A DNA stretch of 64,000 bases, taken from positions 16,244,001 to 16,308,000 of the forward strand of contig NC_059568.1 in the NCBI RefSeq assembly GCF_905220415.1, read 5' to 3'. This document shows, in pieces, positions 1 to 13,300 of this stretch. Both the position numbers and the translations under genes were made by a program. Below the pieces are notes generated by a model. It saw nothing but the letters and a program-made list of their open reading frames with translations. It was not told the DNA's origin and searched no databases. The stretch comes from Colias croceus (taxonomy: Eukaryota > Arthropoda > Insecta > Lepidoptera > Pieridae). How positions within the stretch are numbered: position 1 is the first letter of the stretch; every line of letters begins with the position of its first letter.

Positions 1-1204
1 GGCAATCTAGCTATTATATCCAACCCATATTGTATCCTAACCACACTTTGTTAAAGGTTGCCAGAAGCGTTCAATATCTATGTGGATGGAGTATTTTGTA
101 TTTCAATGATTAGTCGAAAGGTAAACCCTTATACTTTTGCATATTTAAATGTTATAATGCGGAATATTATGATACCCCATTCGCAAAGAACTTGTCACCA
201 TGTTCAAAATAGAACAGTGGCTTGCTAAAGACGAGTAATCTTGTTACGTTATGGCATTTACGATTTATGTCGCATTTGCTAACAGCCTGGTGCTACCACG
301 ATGTGCAAATCGGATTACTGCTGTAATGCTCCTCATGTGCTAGCGATACGGCCGGCTTAGTAACAAGCCATGGAAACCTGTGAGAATACTTAGAACCTTT
401 CAGGGATTTCCGCGAGATTTTAATGTGGTGTTGGGTTAAACACAATTTAGCCTTAATTACATTACTGCCCTATATATAGCTTTCTAGCACTCGTGATAAA
501 GTAACCTAGTTATCTAACCGATGCAAAAGTAAGACAGGATTGAATGATTGTAGATACACAATAATGAGCAAATGATAAAAACAAGCAAATAAAAATGATA
601 AAAAATAAAAATAACTTACAGAATTCCCGATAAGTTTGGTAACAAAATTATATTACAACGGATAATTTTTAGGGATGTTTATTAGTTATTTCACTTAACC
701 TAACCTGTAGAAAGTTTTAATTTATAACCACGCAAACAGTAGGTACCTATTTAAAACTATTTGTACTATAAGCTCTAACATTATTGAACTCATAAAATTT
801 AACGAAGTTAATTTCGAAAATAATTTATGAATTGTTAAAATTTTCGTTGAATTATGCTATGCAGTATGCACACAATACATGCTTTTATAATGATATAATA
901 CTTGGCTGATGGGATCGATATCAATAGTATTAATTAGCGATCTTGTGCTATTCATTTAAAAATTATTTAAATCGTAATACTTAGTGCTCCTTTAGCACAT
1001 AAAACTATTCATGTTAGCATATCATTAATGTAATTAACAATATCAGTCTTCGTCTAACATTTCGTAAAAATCACGCTATCACGTAAAAATACATAACAGA
1101 AAACAGACTGTTCGTTTTCAAATGTTCAAAAATAAACGCGCGTCGTCTAAGAACTTTTAAAAATAAATGTGTCGCAAACATAACTAGAACAAAAAAAAAC
1201 ATGT
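1..1204. other. 3' flank of Shaker without recognised features
   Basis: AT-rich sequence beyond the proposed polyadenylation signal. It could contain further alternative 3' exons, but none was recognised. Confidence 0.5.
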
Positions 1205-1210
1205 TTTATT
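1205..1210 (-). terminator. AATAAA polyadenylation signal of Shaker
   Basis: AATAAA on the minus strand about 130 bases after the TGA at 1341, followed on the minus strand by a T-rich run that suits a downstream element. It would give a short 3' UTR of about 130-150 nt. Not confirmed by transcript data. Confidence 0.5.
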
Positions 1211-1340
1211 ACCGTATTTTTACAACACTTAAAACTAATATTTACATCAACACAATATTGTGTCTTATTCGATAATATCACAAGAATCGTCTCTTTCGAT
1301 GATTAAAAAGTGTCAATTGAACTAAAACATCACTAAATAG

Positions 1341-1378
1341 TCAATGGTCATAGTAGTCGTCACGTTCATCGTCCCGCC
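1341..1378 (-). CDS. Sh: Shaker last coding exon (C-terminal tail)
   Basis: The acceptor TTTTCAG ends at 1379. The exon completes a glycine codon split with the upstream exon and encodes the last eleven residues, [11 protein letters not shown], then TGA at 1341-1343. The tail is acidic and tyrosine-rich and has no ETDV-type PDZ-binding end as found in the long Drosophila isoforms. The exon is supported by the acceptor, the phase match and a polyadenylation signal about 130 bp downstream. Another 3' exon beyond the window remains possible. Confidence 0.75.
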
Positions 1379-4300
1379 CTGAAAATACGGAAAACAAAAC
1401 AAATGAATCATAAGAAACAAAACAGAAAACGGTAAACATCTAAAAACAAAATTGTAAAAATAAACAAATAAGATCGCGTAATAAAATCATGTCGCTATTA
1501 AGACTCACCTAAATATGGTTCGCCCATGGTGCCCGGCAGATAAGGACAGCTAGTCACGTGATTGAAGTTCTGTGATTGCATCTCCTCCTGGTCGGTTTCG
1601 CGGTGGTAGAAGTAGTTAAAGTTGGACACGATGACGGGCACCGGCAGCGCGATCGTAAGCACACCAGCGATCGCACACAGCGACCCCACGATCTTGCCCC
1701 ACACGCCGACAGGCCTATTGAATTAATCGCTCATTACAAAAACGTCACTCCAATAGAAGCGTTCGAGCCAAACGTGATACTACTAAAACAATGATGATGT
1801 ACATGCGGTAATACATACCCTATATTTCACTTTAACCTATTGAATAAATGGAAATAACATTTCGCTTTTGCAGTATCACTTTCATTCGTCACCATTCAAT
1901 CTCGCCAGCATTATACATATTTTATTGCAATGCAATACAAAAATTCTAAATTTATGGCCAGTAATACACATTCGTCTCGACTGACACGTGCTATCAGACA
2001 ATTCGCAATGCAATACAAAATAATTAATAAAAATTCCGATAACACATTTCTTTATCAAGACGTTGTTATTATTGGGCATAAGAAAATTATAAAATAATCT
2101 TAATAAAAACATTTATTTCCCTAAAACAGATATCTATCATGCAGTTTTTGGCTAACATAAATGGTACAAGTACATAACTCTATCGAAAATGGTGTGAACG
2201 TTAATAATGAGGGTTCGACGATGGAACGAAACGAAGCGCTGATGCCTGAGATCCAATTTTACACATAAGCGACATTTTGCGTAATTCACCACGTTATTAC
2301 TTACGTTAATATCTTTTGTTATTGTATGAGGATCTTTCGTAACATATTATAATTAAAAAGCCCATTTATAAATAACATGAATATCGATGGAAATACGATT
2401 AAAATTTTAAGTAAGACAACAATTACCTTTTTCTAATCTAATATAACAAAACTTCGGTGATCACCATTTTCGATAATTTAACAGATTTTTATTTACAGTT
2501 TCCACAACAACAATTTGGAATAGTGGTCACACTGAAGCAGAAGCATTGGGTGGGGATAAACATTTACTGTACAAATCAGACACCAATTCAACTAGATTCA
2601 GAATAATCTGGTTGAAATGTTAACAACGAAAGCAATTCTTCGAATGATTACGCTTTGGAAAGGGCGATTGTTATATCTACGACTGATCATCTCCAAGTCA
2701 AATCGCTAATAATCGGTGTGGTCATTACACTATGTGCTATGTGTAAAATAGATTCAGACTGGAATCGACAAAACATAATAATGTAATAAGAATGCTAAAT
2801 AATGACATGAATACGTGCAGACAAAAATAAAAATCAATGAATAAAAAAACTATTCGATCCTTAGCGAACTGAAGATAAAACCAAAGAGAAGCATATTATG
2901 TATGAAGTTAAATGATGTATCAAAAATCACAATCATGGTAAAGTATCAAAAAGAAACAGCGATGAAATGAAACGACGTAAAATACAAAAAAATGATGTTA
3001 GGGTGTATTCGCTGAATCATACGTCATGTCTCCGTATCCTACGGTCGTCATGGTAACGACCGCCCACCAAAACGCATCAGGTATCGATTTGAAGAAGCTA
3101 TTTTCGCTTCCCGCTTCCGCGAAGTACACCGCAGACGAAAACAGCACCACACCTTTAAGCACACATGAAGGCGCATACAGTGGGAATACGACGCGTGGAG
3201 GCGGTTGGGAGCAGGCGCGGGACGGGTCGCGACGCGTTAGTTACCTCATGTCCCCATAGCCAACCGTGGTCATAGTTATAACGGCCCACCAAAACGCATC
3301 CGGTATGGAAGAGAAATTTGAATCAGGGCGATCTTTTTCTGCGAAATATACGGCACTGGAGAAAACGACCACCCCTGTGAACACAAAGTATGTTGTGCAC
3401 GCGTTTCTGCGGCCGACCCGCGCTGCTCAGCACCACGCTAGGCCAATTCTCTTCACACGTTCAAATTTGGACTTCCTCATAAAAATTTAATATTACTAAA
3501 TTCTCAAAAATTAATCAACCAGTTATTTTATATTAAAATTATGAATTTCAATTGTGCATTGCGCTTATACTCAACTAAACTTATAAGGAATCTGTACATT
3601 GTCATTACGACGCAACATTTAATGTACTCACCGATGAAGAGGAAGAATATTAATAATCCAAGTTCTCGCATAGAAGCTTTGAGGGTGCGTCCTAAAATCT
3701 GCAGACCCTTGGAATGACGTGACAGCTTGAAGATCCGAAAGACTCGCACGAGACGTATCACTCTCAGGATTGCTAAGCTCATCGCCTGGTTCGTCGACTT
3801 GTCTTGCGGCGAGACCGGAGCCCGCGGTAGATTCAGCGTGTCCTCTTCTTCAGCAACGACGGTAGCAAGCGTGATGAAGTAGGGAATAATAGCTATGATA
3901 TCTATTATGTTCATCACGTCTCTGAAGAAGTTGAATTTGTTCGGACATGCTAAAAATCGCACTATCAACTCGAAGGTAAACCAGATGATACACAAAGTTT
4001 CTATTAAGAAAAATGGATCAGTAATATCCGGCACTTCATCCTCTTCGATCTTGGTGCCATTGGTGGTGGTGTTGTAGACTTTGTAGTGTTTGAATTCGGG
4101 CAAAGTCTCGAGGCAGAAGATGACGATGGACAGGAGGATGACGAAGACGGAGATGATGGCAACGACGCGGGCGGCTTGGGAGCTCTCGGGGTATTCGAAG
4201 AGCAGCCAGATTTTGCGTTGGCGTTCGTTTGAGGGGAGAGGCTTTTCCTCTTCCTTGATGAAACCCTCATCCTCACTGAAACATTGTGGTGCATTAATCA

Positions 4301-7300
4301 AAGTGCTCCACACTTAAATTAATTAAGCAAATAAAAATAATTACTTGAAGATACCGGTGGAGCTTAATTTATAATATTATTATCCCTTTATTTTTATTAA
4401 ATGTCAGTATAAAATTATCGTAATACATATTATTATTTTATTATCTATTGAACGTGTTGTGAAATGTCAGTTCAAAGCAAACTTTTGGATATTTTTGTAC
4501 GATAAAAGAGAAACAATAAAATATTTCACGTAAGTCGATTCACGCGACTCTTGAAGTATTGAAAGCTTGTTTGATGATATAATTGCTCGTTCACCTCGCT
4601 CGCTTTAAAATTGTGTTACGTAACTCGTACCATATAATAATTAACATCAATTTTAAACATTTAGAGCACATATTAATAATAACCGGCATAGACGATATTT
4701 TCTAATCTTTACGATGTTCCAAATAGGTAATAAAAGAATGTGACATTATCATTGATTAACCTTTCAAATTTGCACATTTTCTAAGCTATTTTAAAATAGA
4801 TCTGTACACAATACACAAATAAACGTATAATCACCGGAATTTGTTGGTTGCCTGTTCACCAAGTTCGTAAAATTTAATTTCTTCCGAGAATACATCGAGT
4901 GGCACGTTGACTGGGCGACGTAACCGCCCGCCACTCTGGTAGTAGTAGAGGATTGCGTCAAAAGACGGTCTGTTTCTATCAAAGAAGTACTCGTTCCTGT
5001 AATTAAGGATCAAGTTAGAAAATTACACTTAATGGGCCAGAGCCTAGAGAGTAATGGACTGGTGTAAAGTAGAAACTCAAAGTTAATTGTTAATCACAGA
5101 GACGTAACAGTGGAACAAGAAAGTACAGTTAATTTTATATTCAATAGTCGGATGACTGACAGGATAACGTTTATATTCAAGTTGCTGATGTAGTTATAAC
5201 ATTTGTATAGACGAAATTACGTGTGATAGATAATAAAACAAAAGCGAATTGTTACATCTTCAACAGATTAATTAATTCGTGATTTCGACCGAATTGTTAG
5301 AATAATATTGATAGTATCTACTTATCGGCGGAATGCTGCTAGGAATTACGTGGGCTATGCCTTTATTTACCTAGATCTGAGCTTGATATCCTAGGGTAAG
5401 CAAATCGACTACACTTAAGCAAACAAGTCATTAGCGCTGTGGATCTTGAATCTGCAACCGCCCACATTTAGCGCAAAGTAGAATAGTTTAATTGTATTTT
5501 ACTATTTACACTACATAAGACTTGTAAGCTTGTATTAATAATGTTATAATTTTTTTTTTTTCCTATTGCTCGTTGTCTACCACAAAAAGTGCGGTATTCA
5601 ATTTATAATAGCCTAGTCAAGTCACATATTGACTATCTAATCGAGGTTTGGGGTTCAGGATCAGCAACAAATTTGAAAAAATTGCAAATAACACAAAATA
5701 AAATTATAAAAACTTTATTTCAATATAAATCTCGAACACCCACGTCCCTCATATACAAAAAAACTCGGCTCATGAATCTAGCTCAAACTTATCAATTTTA
5801 TATATGTCTGTTAATAAAAAAAATCTTGACTAAAAATGTTCATTCTCTAATTAGCTTTTCCACCAATATACAACACACAAACCGTATGACTCGGCGCGCA
5901 AACAATATAGCCCTGCCCTGTACCAGGACAAGTTACGGGAAAAAGAGTATCTTATTCGAAGGAGTTCAATTGTATAATAAATTGCCTAAAAATATTAAAG
6001 ATGCCAAATCGATAACTAATTTCAAAAAATTGCTAAAGAAACATCTTTTAAACTAAATATTATAATAAATAAATATAAAAAATAAACAAAAATAAAACCT
6101 ATAAATTATACTTTTACTATTAAAATACATATTATATATTTAAAAACAAAGTGTTAACAAAAATAAAACTAATTTTATACCTCATGAAAATAGCATATCT
6201 TTACCTAGAACACAAGCCTTATATCTTTAGGATGTCGTTGGGGTAGTCTGAAATTATGTTTATAAAAATTACCGCCCATTTTTTTGTTATTTCTTGTTGT
6301 ATTCTATTTGTGTTAACAAACTACTTACTACGTACATCGATAAGCGAGCAAATATGTTTGTAATTTTTATTATTATTTCTCTGTAAGTGATTCAAATGTA
6401 ATCTTTTTGAGAAATAAATGTCTTAAACCGTAAACCATAATTTTTTTAAATAAATATGTAGTGTAAAACAAAGTACCTAGCTTCCTTTTTTTTCTAAATA
6501 TTTGTTAAGTTTTAGACAAAGCGGTTGAAGCTGAGGGCGAAAAGCTAGTTTTGAATAAAAATTAAGTAGGGGTTTGTTAGAGCGTTGTATAGTCATAATA
6601 TCATGCTATTCATAATGCTATGATGTGTTAGCAACTCTTCCCAAATAGCCTGTGTGCGTGTGTGAGTGTGATTTTATATTAATCGTGTCGTTGGCTAATC
6701 CATGGCTGAAGATGGAACGTGCTTTATATTTATAACCTCGTGTAGATATATATAACGATTTGGAGACACAATTTAAACAAATTGATCCTTGAATTGAGCT
6801 GTATCTTCTACCAAGTTTGTATGAAATATAGAACGTATTCATAGCTAGTTATCTTACCTAAGAGGGTCGAAGTATCTTATCCTGCGCGATGGATCGCCCA
6901 AGAGTGTCTCCGGGAATTGGTTTAATGTCCTAAGTTGTGTCTCAAATCTAAGGCCGCTTACCTGTGGGAAAATAATGTATTGTTAATAAAATTTTCTAAA
7001 TAGTATACAAAAAGAAATATTTTTCTTCAAAAACGATTAAATGATGGTCATTGGTCGCCTTTGTCAGTTATCACGTAATGTATAGTATCTGTCTTCACGT
7101 TGAAGTTAGGACTATAAATAAACACAATGATTCGTTATTTATATTATGTCTATTATATAAGAAGTAATCTCCTTTACAGGGTGTTAAGAAGCCATTTCTC
7201 TTTGTCTGCTATTAATTTCTATTTACCTTTATTAAGCGTATCTTTATGGAAGTAAAGCTGCTTAATTAATAATGTTAATGAGTAAAATTATTATAGAGTT

Positions 7301-10300
7301 CTGGGAAATGTTTGACACTGAAAAGGCATATTATTTGTCAAATAACAAAGGCTTGAAATTTTCTTGAAAACGTGATTTTAGAAAGGTATAATATAATTGT
7401 AAATTATTGTATAAATTACTGGACATTTCCCTGAACTCCTGCAAGGTTTGCCTAATTATTTCATACAGTATATGTATTTAAAGTCGGTAAACCATTTATA
7501 GAAAAACAAAAATAAATGACAAACCGACTTTGTCGATCTTTGTTTTGTTTCATGTTTCCTCCACAAATATAATAAGAAAACATCAGAAAATCTTCCAAAA
7601 AACAACTATTAAGAAATTCATAAAGCGTTAGTTTGCCGGAACAAATCTTCGTTGGCATAATACGAACATTATCGAACTTAACCAGACCGACCGGCGACAT
7701 CACATCATTGAAGTGGTATCCAAACGATAACTTCAAAATTAGCGTAAAGACGTTTGAAATTAGCATGTATATTGCTTATACAAGTATATATAAAATGTCT
7801 AGTTATTCGGGGAACGTGTCTTGACCTACTTATTTGTCTTCTCGGGGCTGAGACCCGACCGCTGCGACACTATCATATAAAAACATTTGCACACAAGCTC
7901 TGAACAGTTATGAAGATGAAAAGCAAAATAAACTGATCTTTGAGTTTCGGATTGGACTAGTCTTCAGATTATAGTATGCGGCACGTTTGACATTAGTTGG
8001 CAAATATTATGTGACTTGGCGGAAAAATCGCTTCTTTGTGTTTATCTGGGGGCACGGCAGTGCCCCCGCCAAGTCGAGCAAAAAAAAAGCGGCACGGCCG
8101 TACCATCCTTTTCTCGAAGCAATTCGGGCCTTTTTCGACCCCCTATAATTCGGTTGTGGATAAAGCAAGAAACCTGAATCTTCAGTAACTAATCCGGCAT
8201 TGTATAAACACGGAATATTTAAAATTTCAGTCAATTTGAACCAGTAGTTTAAGAATGACAACTTGTTAAAGTTTCTAAATTTTGTCACTCACTGACTCAC
8301 CGATCATCAAAAGTCCAAGGCACTTCTAGCAGACTTAGAAGCTTCATATTTGGAATACATATAGAGTTTAGTGTCTTAATCATGGGAAAACTTAAATATT
8401 TTGTAATTTCGGTCCAGTTTTCCAAATACACCAACTGCATCAATAACTTTGTAATCCCATATAAATATATGGGATTACAAAGTTATTTATGCAGTTGGTG
8501 GTTGGTGGTGGTTATAAATTTAATAGGTGTAGATAGGTATACCTACCATATGAGGCAAGGGAGGGGGTATAGGGTGGGTAAGGGTGTGTTTAGCCCATGA
8601 AACTGAACAACATTATTACTTGTAAAATGGTCGACGTAATGAAAAACACATGATTGGACATGTCTTGAAGTACGAAAATCTAATAAAACAATATATTATA
8701 ATTTAAATCTGTTATATATAAATTGTTGGCGCGACTAGCCTCCTTACAGACAGACTGGCCTCTATTTTACTCTATGACTGACAAGCAAAATATACGCAGG
8801 ATGTTTTTGATGGGATTTCTTTATACGGCACAGATCCTTCCACAACTATTCGATGGCTGGACGTCAACATCTTTCGTAACCGGCGTGTTAAATCTAAGTC
8901 TGATATGATGATACTAGAACCGGAGTCCACCGATATTTATTACGAGTCATGGATCGATGACCACTATCCTAAACGGCCCAAAGAACTAGAGGCTACTAAC
9001 TTATACAGTTTCGCTCAAAATTACGATATTGTGAAAACACGCCCAGTCTCCTCTGAAGTGGAGTGTTACGAGATAAATGACAGTAAAAGGTTCCTGAAAC
9101 GAAGAGCTAACCCATATTTAATCAATCACTATTTCTACGACCCAGAACAGGTACCAGAAAAATACTTTTTCTCTTTACTTCTTTTATTCAAGCCATGGCG
9201 TTCCTCAGATGAGCTTAAAATAGGGTGTGAAACTTACACGGAGGCGTTTAATTTGGTGAAAGAAGAATTAAAAGAAGGAGTCAATTATGGCAATTCAATG
9301 ATAGAGTCAAGATATAAAATACAAAAGGCATTTGAAATGATAGAGTCTAAAGTTGCTGAGATAAATGAAGATAGGGAAATGGTTGATGATGACGATGGTC
9401 CTGAAAATCCTCTAGACTTTGAAGCCGTGGAAGCTGCAAATGCCATGGACGACTTTCAGAGAATCTATATCGCTGAAGAAGAAGAGACTGATCTTCACAG
9501 TATGATCGCAAAACTGAATGTAGATCAAAAAAGAGTCTTTGATATGATCATAAATAAAATGGACACTACTGATAATAGCGCTGACGTTTTACGCTGTTTC
9601 GTCAGCGGAACTGGTGGCACTGGTAAGAGCTTTTTAATAAAAACCCTAAAGGTTTGGGTTAAGACGCATTTAAACAAAAAAGTGGCAGTTAGTGCTCCAA
9701 CAGGCATAGCTGCCTTCAATGTAAATGGATTGACAATACATAGACTATTGCAGCTGCCTGTGGAACACAAGCAAACACCAAAGTACAAACCACTTTCTGA
9801 TGAAGTACTCCAGGTTTTGAGATCAGATTTGAAAGAAGTAGTGTTGTTTATCATAGACGAAGTGTCGATAATATCCAATGTTACTTTAACATATATTCAT
9901 TTACGTTTGTCTGAGATATTCGACACAAGTGACGATCAGAACGGGTGGTTTGGAAAGAAACATCTTGTAGTTTTCGGGGATCTCTTACAACGTCCACCGG
10001 TAAGAGAAAAGTCACCTTTTGAAAAATTGACAAATACTAAAACTAACAAATTGCTAGGTTCCCTCAGTATGCCCAATCTGTGGATTGAACTGTTCACATA
10101 CGATGAACTTACAATTAACATGCGGCAGATTAATGATTCTGACTTTGTTGATATGCTAAATAGAATTAGATTAGGTGTGACTACAAAAAAAGACCGCGAG
10201 TTACTCTCGACTAGATTATTAACTCTCAAGTCCGATTCAAATGAAAACAGATTAACTGAAATAATTAAACACCTCTCGAAACTTCCTGATGATACCGTTT

Positions 10301-13300
10301 GCTTATTGCCTACAAAAAATATGTGTCAACAATTAAATACTGCAATGCTAAGATCTCTCCCACATCCTGAAATAAATCTTATAGCTATAGATAGCATTGA
10401 TTGTCCCAGGTACCTAACAAAAAGAGCTCGTGAATGTATAAAAAAATATGAAGACGATGCTTCTATGACTGCAGGTCTAGAAAAGAACATAATTATAAAA
10501 ATAGGCGCAAAAGTCATGTTAAGGCGAAACATTGACGTGAGTCTCGGTTTAGTTAATGGATCTATCGGTATAGTGCGAAAAGTAAAGGTTGATCCTGAAA
10601 ATTCAAAAATAATTAAGATAATATATATCACATTTAATAATGAACCTAATGCATACGAGCTTGGTCCGGTCAAAACTAAATTTGAAATTATTAATAGAGC
10701 TTATGTTCATCGCGAACAATTTCCCATATGTATAGCCTATGCTATAACTATACATAAAAGTCAGGGCCTAAGCCTAAGTAATGCGCTGATGGATATAGGT
10801 TCTGCAGTGTTCACATCCGGTCAAGCTTACGTGGCACTTTCGAGAGTTACAAGTCTGGGCGGTTTACATCTCATTAATGTCGACTTTGGAAGTATTAAAG
10901 CGCAGGAATCATCAATTTGTGAATACAACAGATTAAGAAGTATTTACCGTCCAGACTTGTCAAAAATTGAGACATCAAAGCCTCCGAGAAAAGCCCATAG
11001 AGACAGGGAGTGGGCTTTGAGAAAAACTGTGGCTGAAGCTCAAGAAGTAGTACCGGAAAAGAAAAAGAGGAAGACTACATATAAAAATAAGAAAATATCA
11101 TAAGACCTTTAACAAAATTCGTTAGAAGTAGATGGTATCAAAAAGAAAGGCTCTACAAAAAGAAGTGAGATCCCATCAAAAACATCCTGTAAAAAACCCA
11201 AGTCTCGCAGCTCAGTCTTTCTACCGTCAAAAGTTGTGAGATCCATGTAATACCAAGTCGGTTAATCTATTTAGTGTCTACTTGAAGGACCTTCTGTCTT
11301 AAGTTATTACATAAGTTATTATCATGCCAATATTAAAAATATTTAACGTTTTAAACAAATAGATCGACTTGGACATCGCTTGATTTGATTATTAGTATGT
11401 ATCACACTACACAGCACGACGGGCCAGCGACCAACAGGAACGAGAGTTTCAATCGCGTGAGGCGCGAGAGACTAAAGAATCTAATATAATATTGTAATAT
11501 TCATTTTGTTTTCATGCGATGTCCAAGTCGATCTATTTGTTTAAAACGTTAAAGATTTTTAATATTGGCATGATAATAACTTATGTAATAACTTAAGACA
11601 GAAGGTCCTTCAAGTAGACACTAAATAGATTAACCGACTTGGTATTACATGGATCTCACAACTTTTGACGGTAGAAAGACTGAGCTGCGAGACTTGGGTT
11701 TTTTACAGGATGTTTTTGATGGGATTTACTTTACCTTGTGATATTTTTATAATATATCAGGTTTTTTTCCATATTGGAAAGTTGATAGTTAATGTTTGGG
11801 GAGGTGATTATTTTGTAGCATTATTGTAGTTTACTGGTTCAAAGTTAATCGATTACATTTTTGTAAATACTTTTTCAAAATAGATGTAGGTATGCGTATA
11901 TTTTCTATACTTAATTGTCCTTTATTTCTCTCACAACAGCTTTCTAATCTCGAAAATGAGTTAGATCTTAATGTATCTTTATTTTTTTAAAACTATACCT
12001 AGTCTAGAAGACGTTGCGGTCAGAACTGCTATAAAAAGTATGACATTTGTGTCCATTAATGTATCTGCATACCACAGTTGACAGATATATACTGCATACC
12101 GAGCAATAAAAACTTCCATCTTTTGTCACATCGCAACACTAAGAAACTATTTTCAACGTAGCTTTAGAGGCCTAGTTATTTTTACAACACTCGTCTATTT
12201 TTAGCAGAAAATGAGATAAATGTTGCGACATTGAAATTTAATAATATTCTCAAATGTTAATTTTAGAGTTAAAGGACGAATGCAATGTTAACGCTCTCGA
12301 TTGCGAGGTAAAATTTGGGATAAGCTTATGTTCTTCACTGCGGGTTACAGATATGTTCTAAAAAAATTCTCCTCTGTATAAAAGTATAAAATTTTGAAAG
12401 AATGAGACAAATGTTACGATTGTCTAGTACTTAACTCAAACTATTACGTAGTTTAAGAGGGTCAAACTTGTGAGCATACCTTCCTAATTATACACATATA
12501 TCCATATTGTGCATTTGAAAAAATATGCGTGAAAAAATTGGACTCTCATGTTTCAACAGAGATAAAGTGTTTTTACTAATGCAATTTTTGAATGGAGATT
12601 AATGTTCATAATATAAATCATTTTATACGTTCTAAAAATGACATATTTATTCATAACTAGCGGTCCGCCCCGGCTTCGCCCGTGGTACATGTTTACGTTT
12701 TCTCTACATAAGATCCATCCTCGTACTTCAAGAAATATAATAAAAAAAGAATTATCGAAATCGGTTCAGCCGTTCTCGAGTACGCTTACCAACACATTTT
12801 GCGATTCATTTTTATATAGAAAAAGAAGAAGTGTATCTATACGACTCCAAGTTTATTCTACTGCAAATCTTTCAACATAAATAAAATGATTGCAGGGATA
12901 TACCAGAAAACACAAAACTCATTACATAATACTTTTCCCATAGCCATTCTCTTTCACGAAATGTACTTTCAGATAGTACCTATCCCTACCATATTGTGTT
13001 TGGGTTCTGTTATGTGGAATGCTCTAGCAGTTTGTGGTGTGCGGTTAGATTATGGTATTAGGGGAATTGGTGTAATATAATATTATATGGGTAACAGTAA
13101 CTTTGCCTCGCTCAGGTTTTGTTTAAAGGAAGAAATAAGAAATAATGTTCATAAAAATATGATCGATAGAATTGTTCTAGTATATATTGCAGAATTTTTC
13201 AGTACATTTTTTAGAATAACGACATAAAATTCTGAGTAAAAACTTTTCTATTAATCCAGATGGAACTATAGTTAATTAATCTATCTAATGAATATTGCAT

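Noticed and set aside
3026..3490. Plus-strand frames over the pore exons
   Set aside because: They are antisense shadows of the Shaker pore exons on the minus strand.
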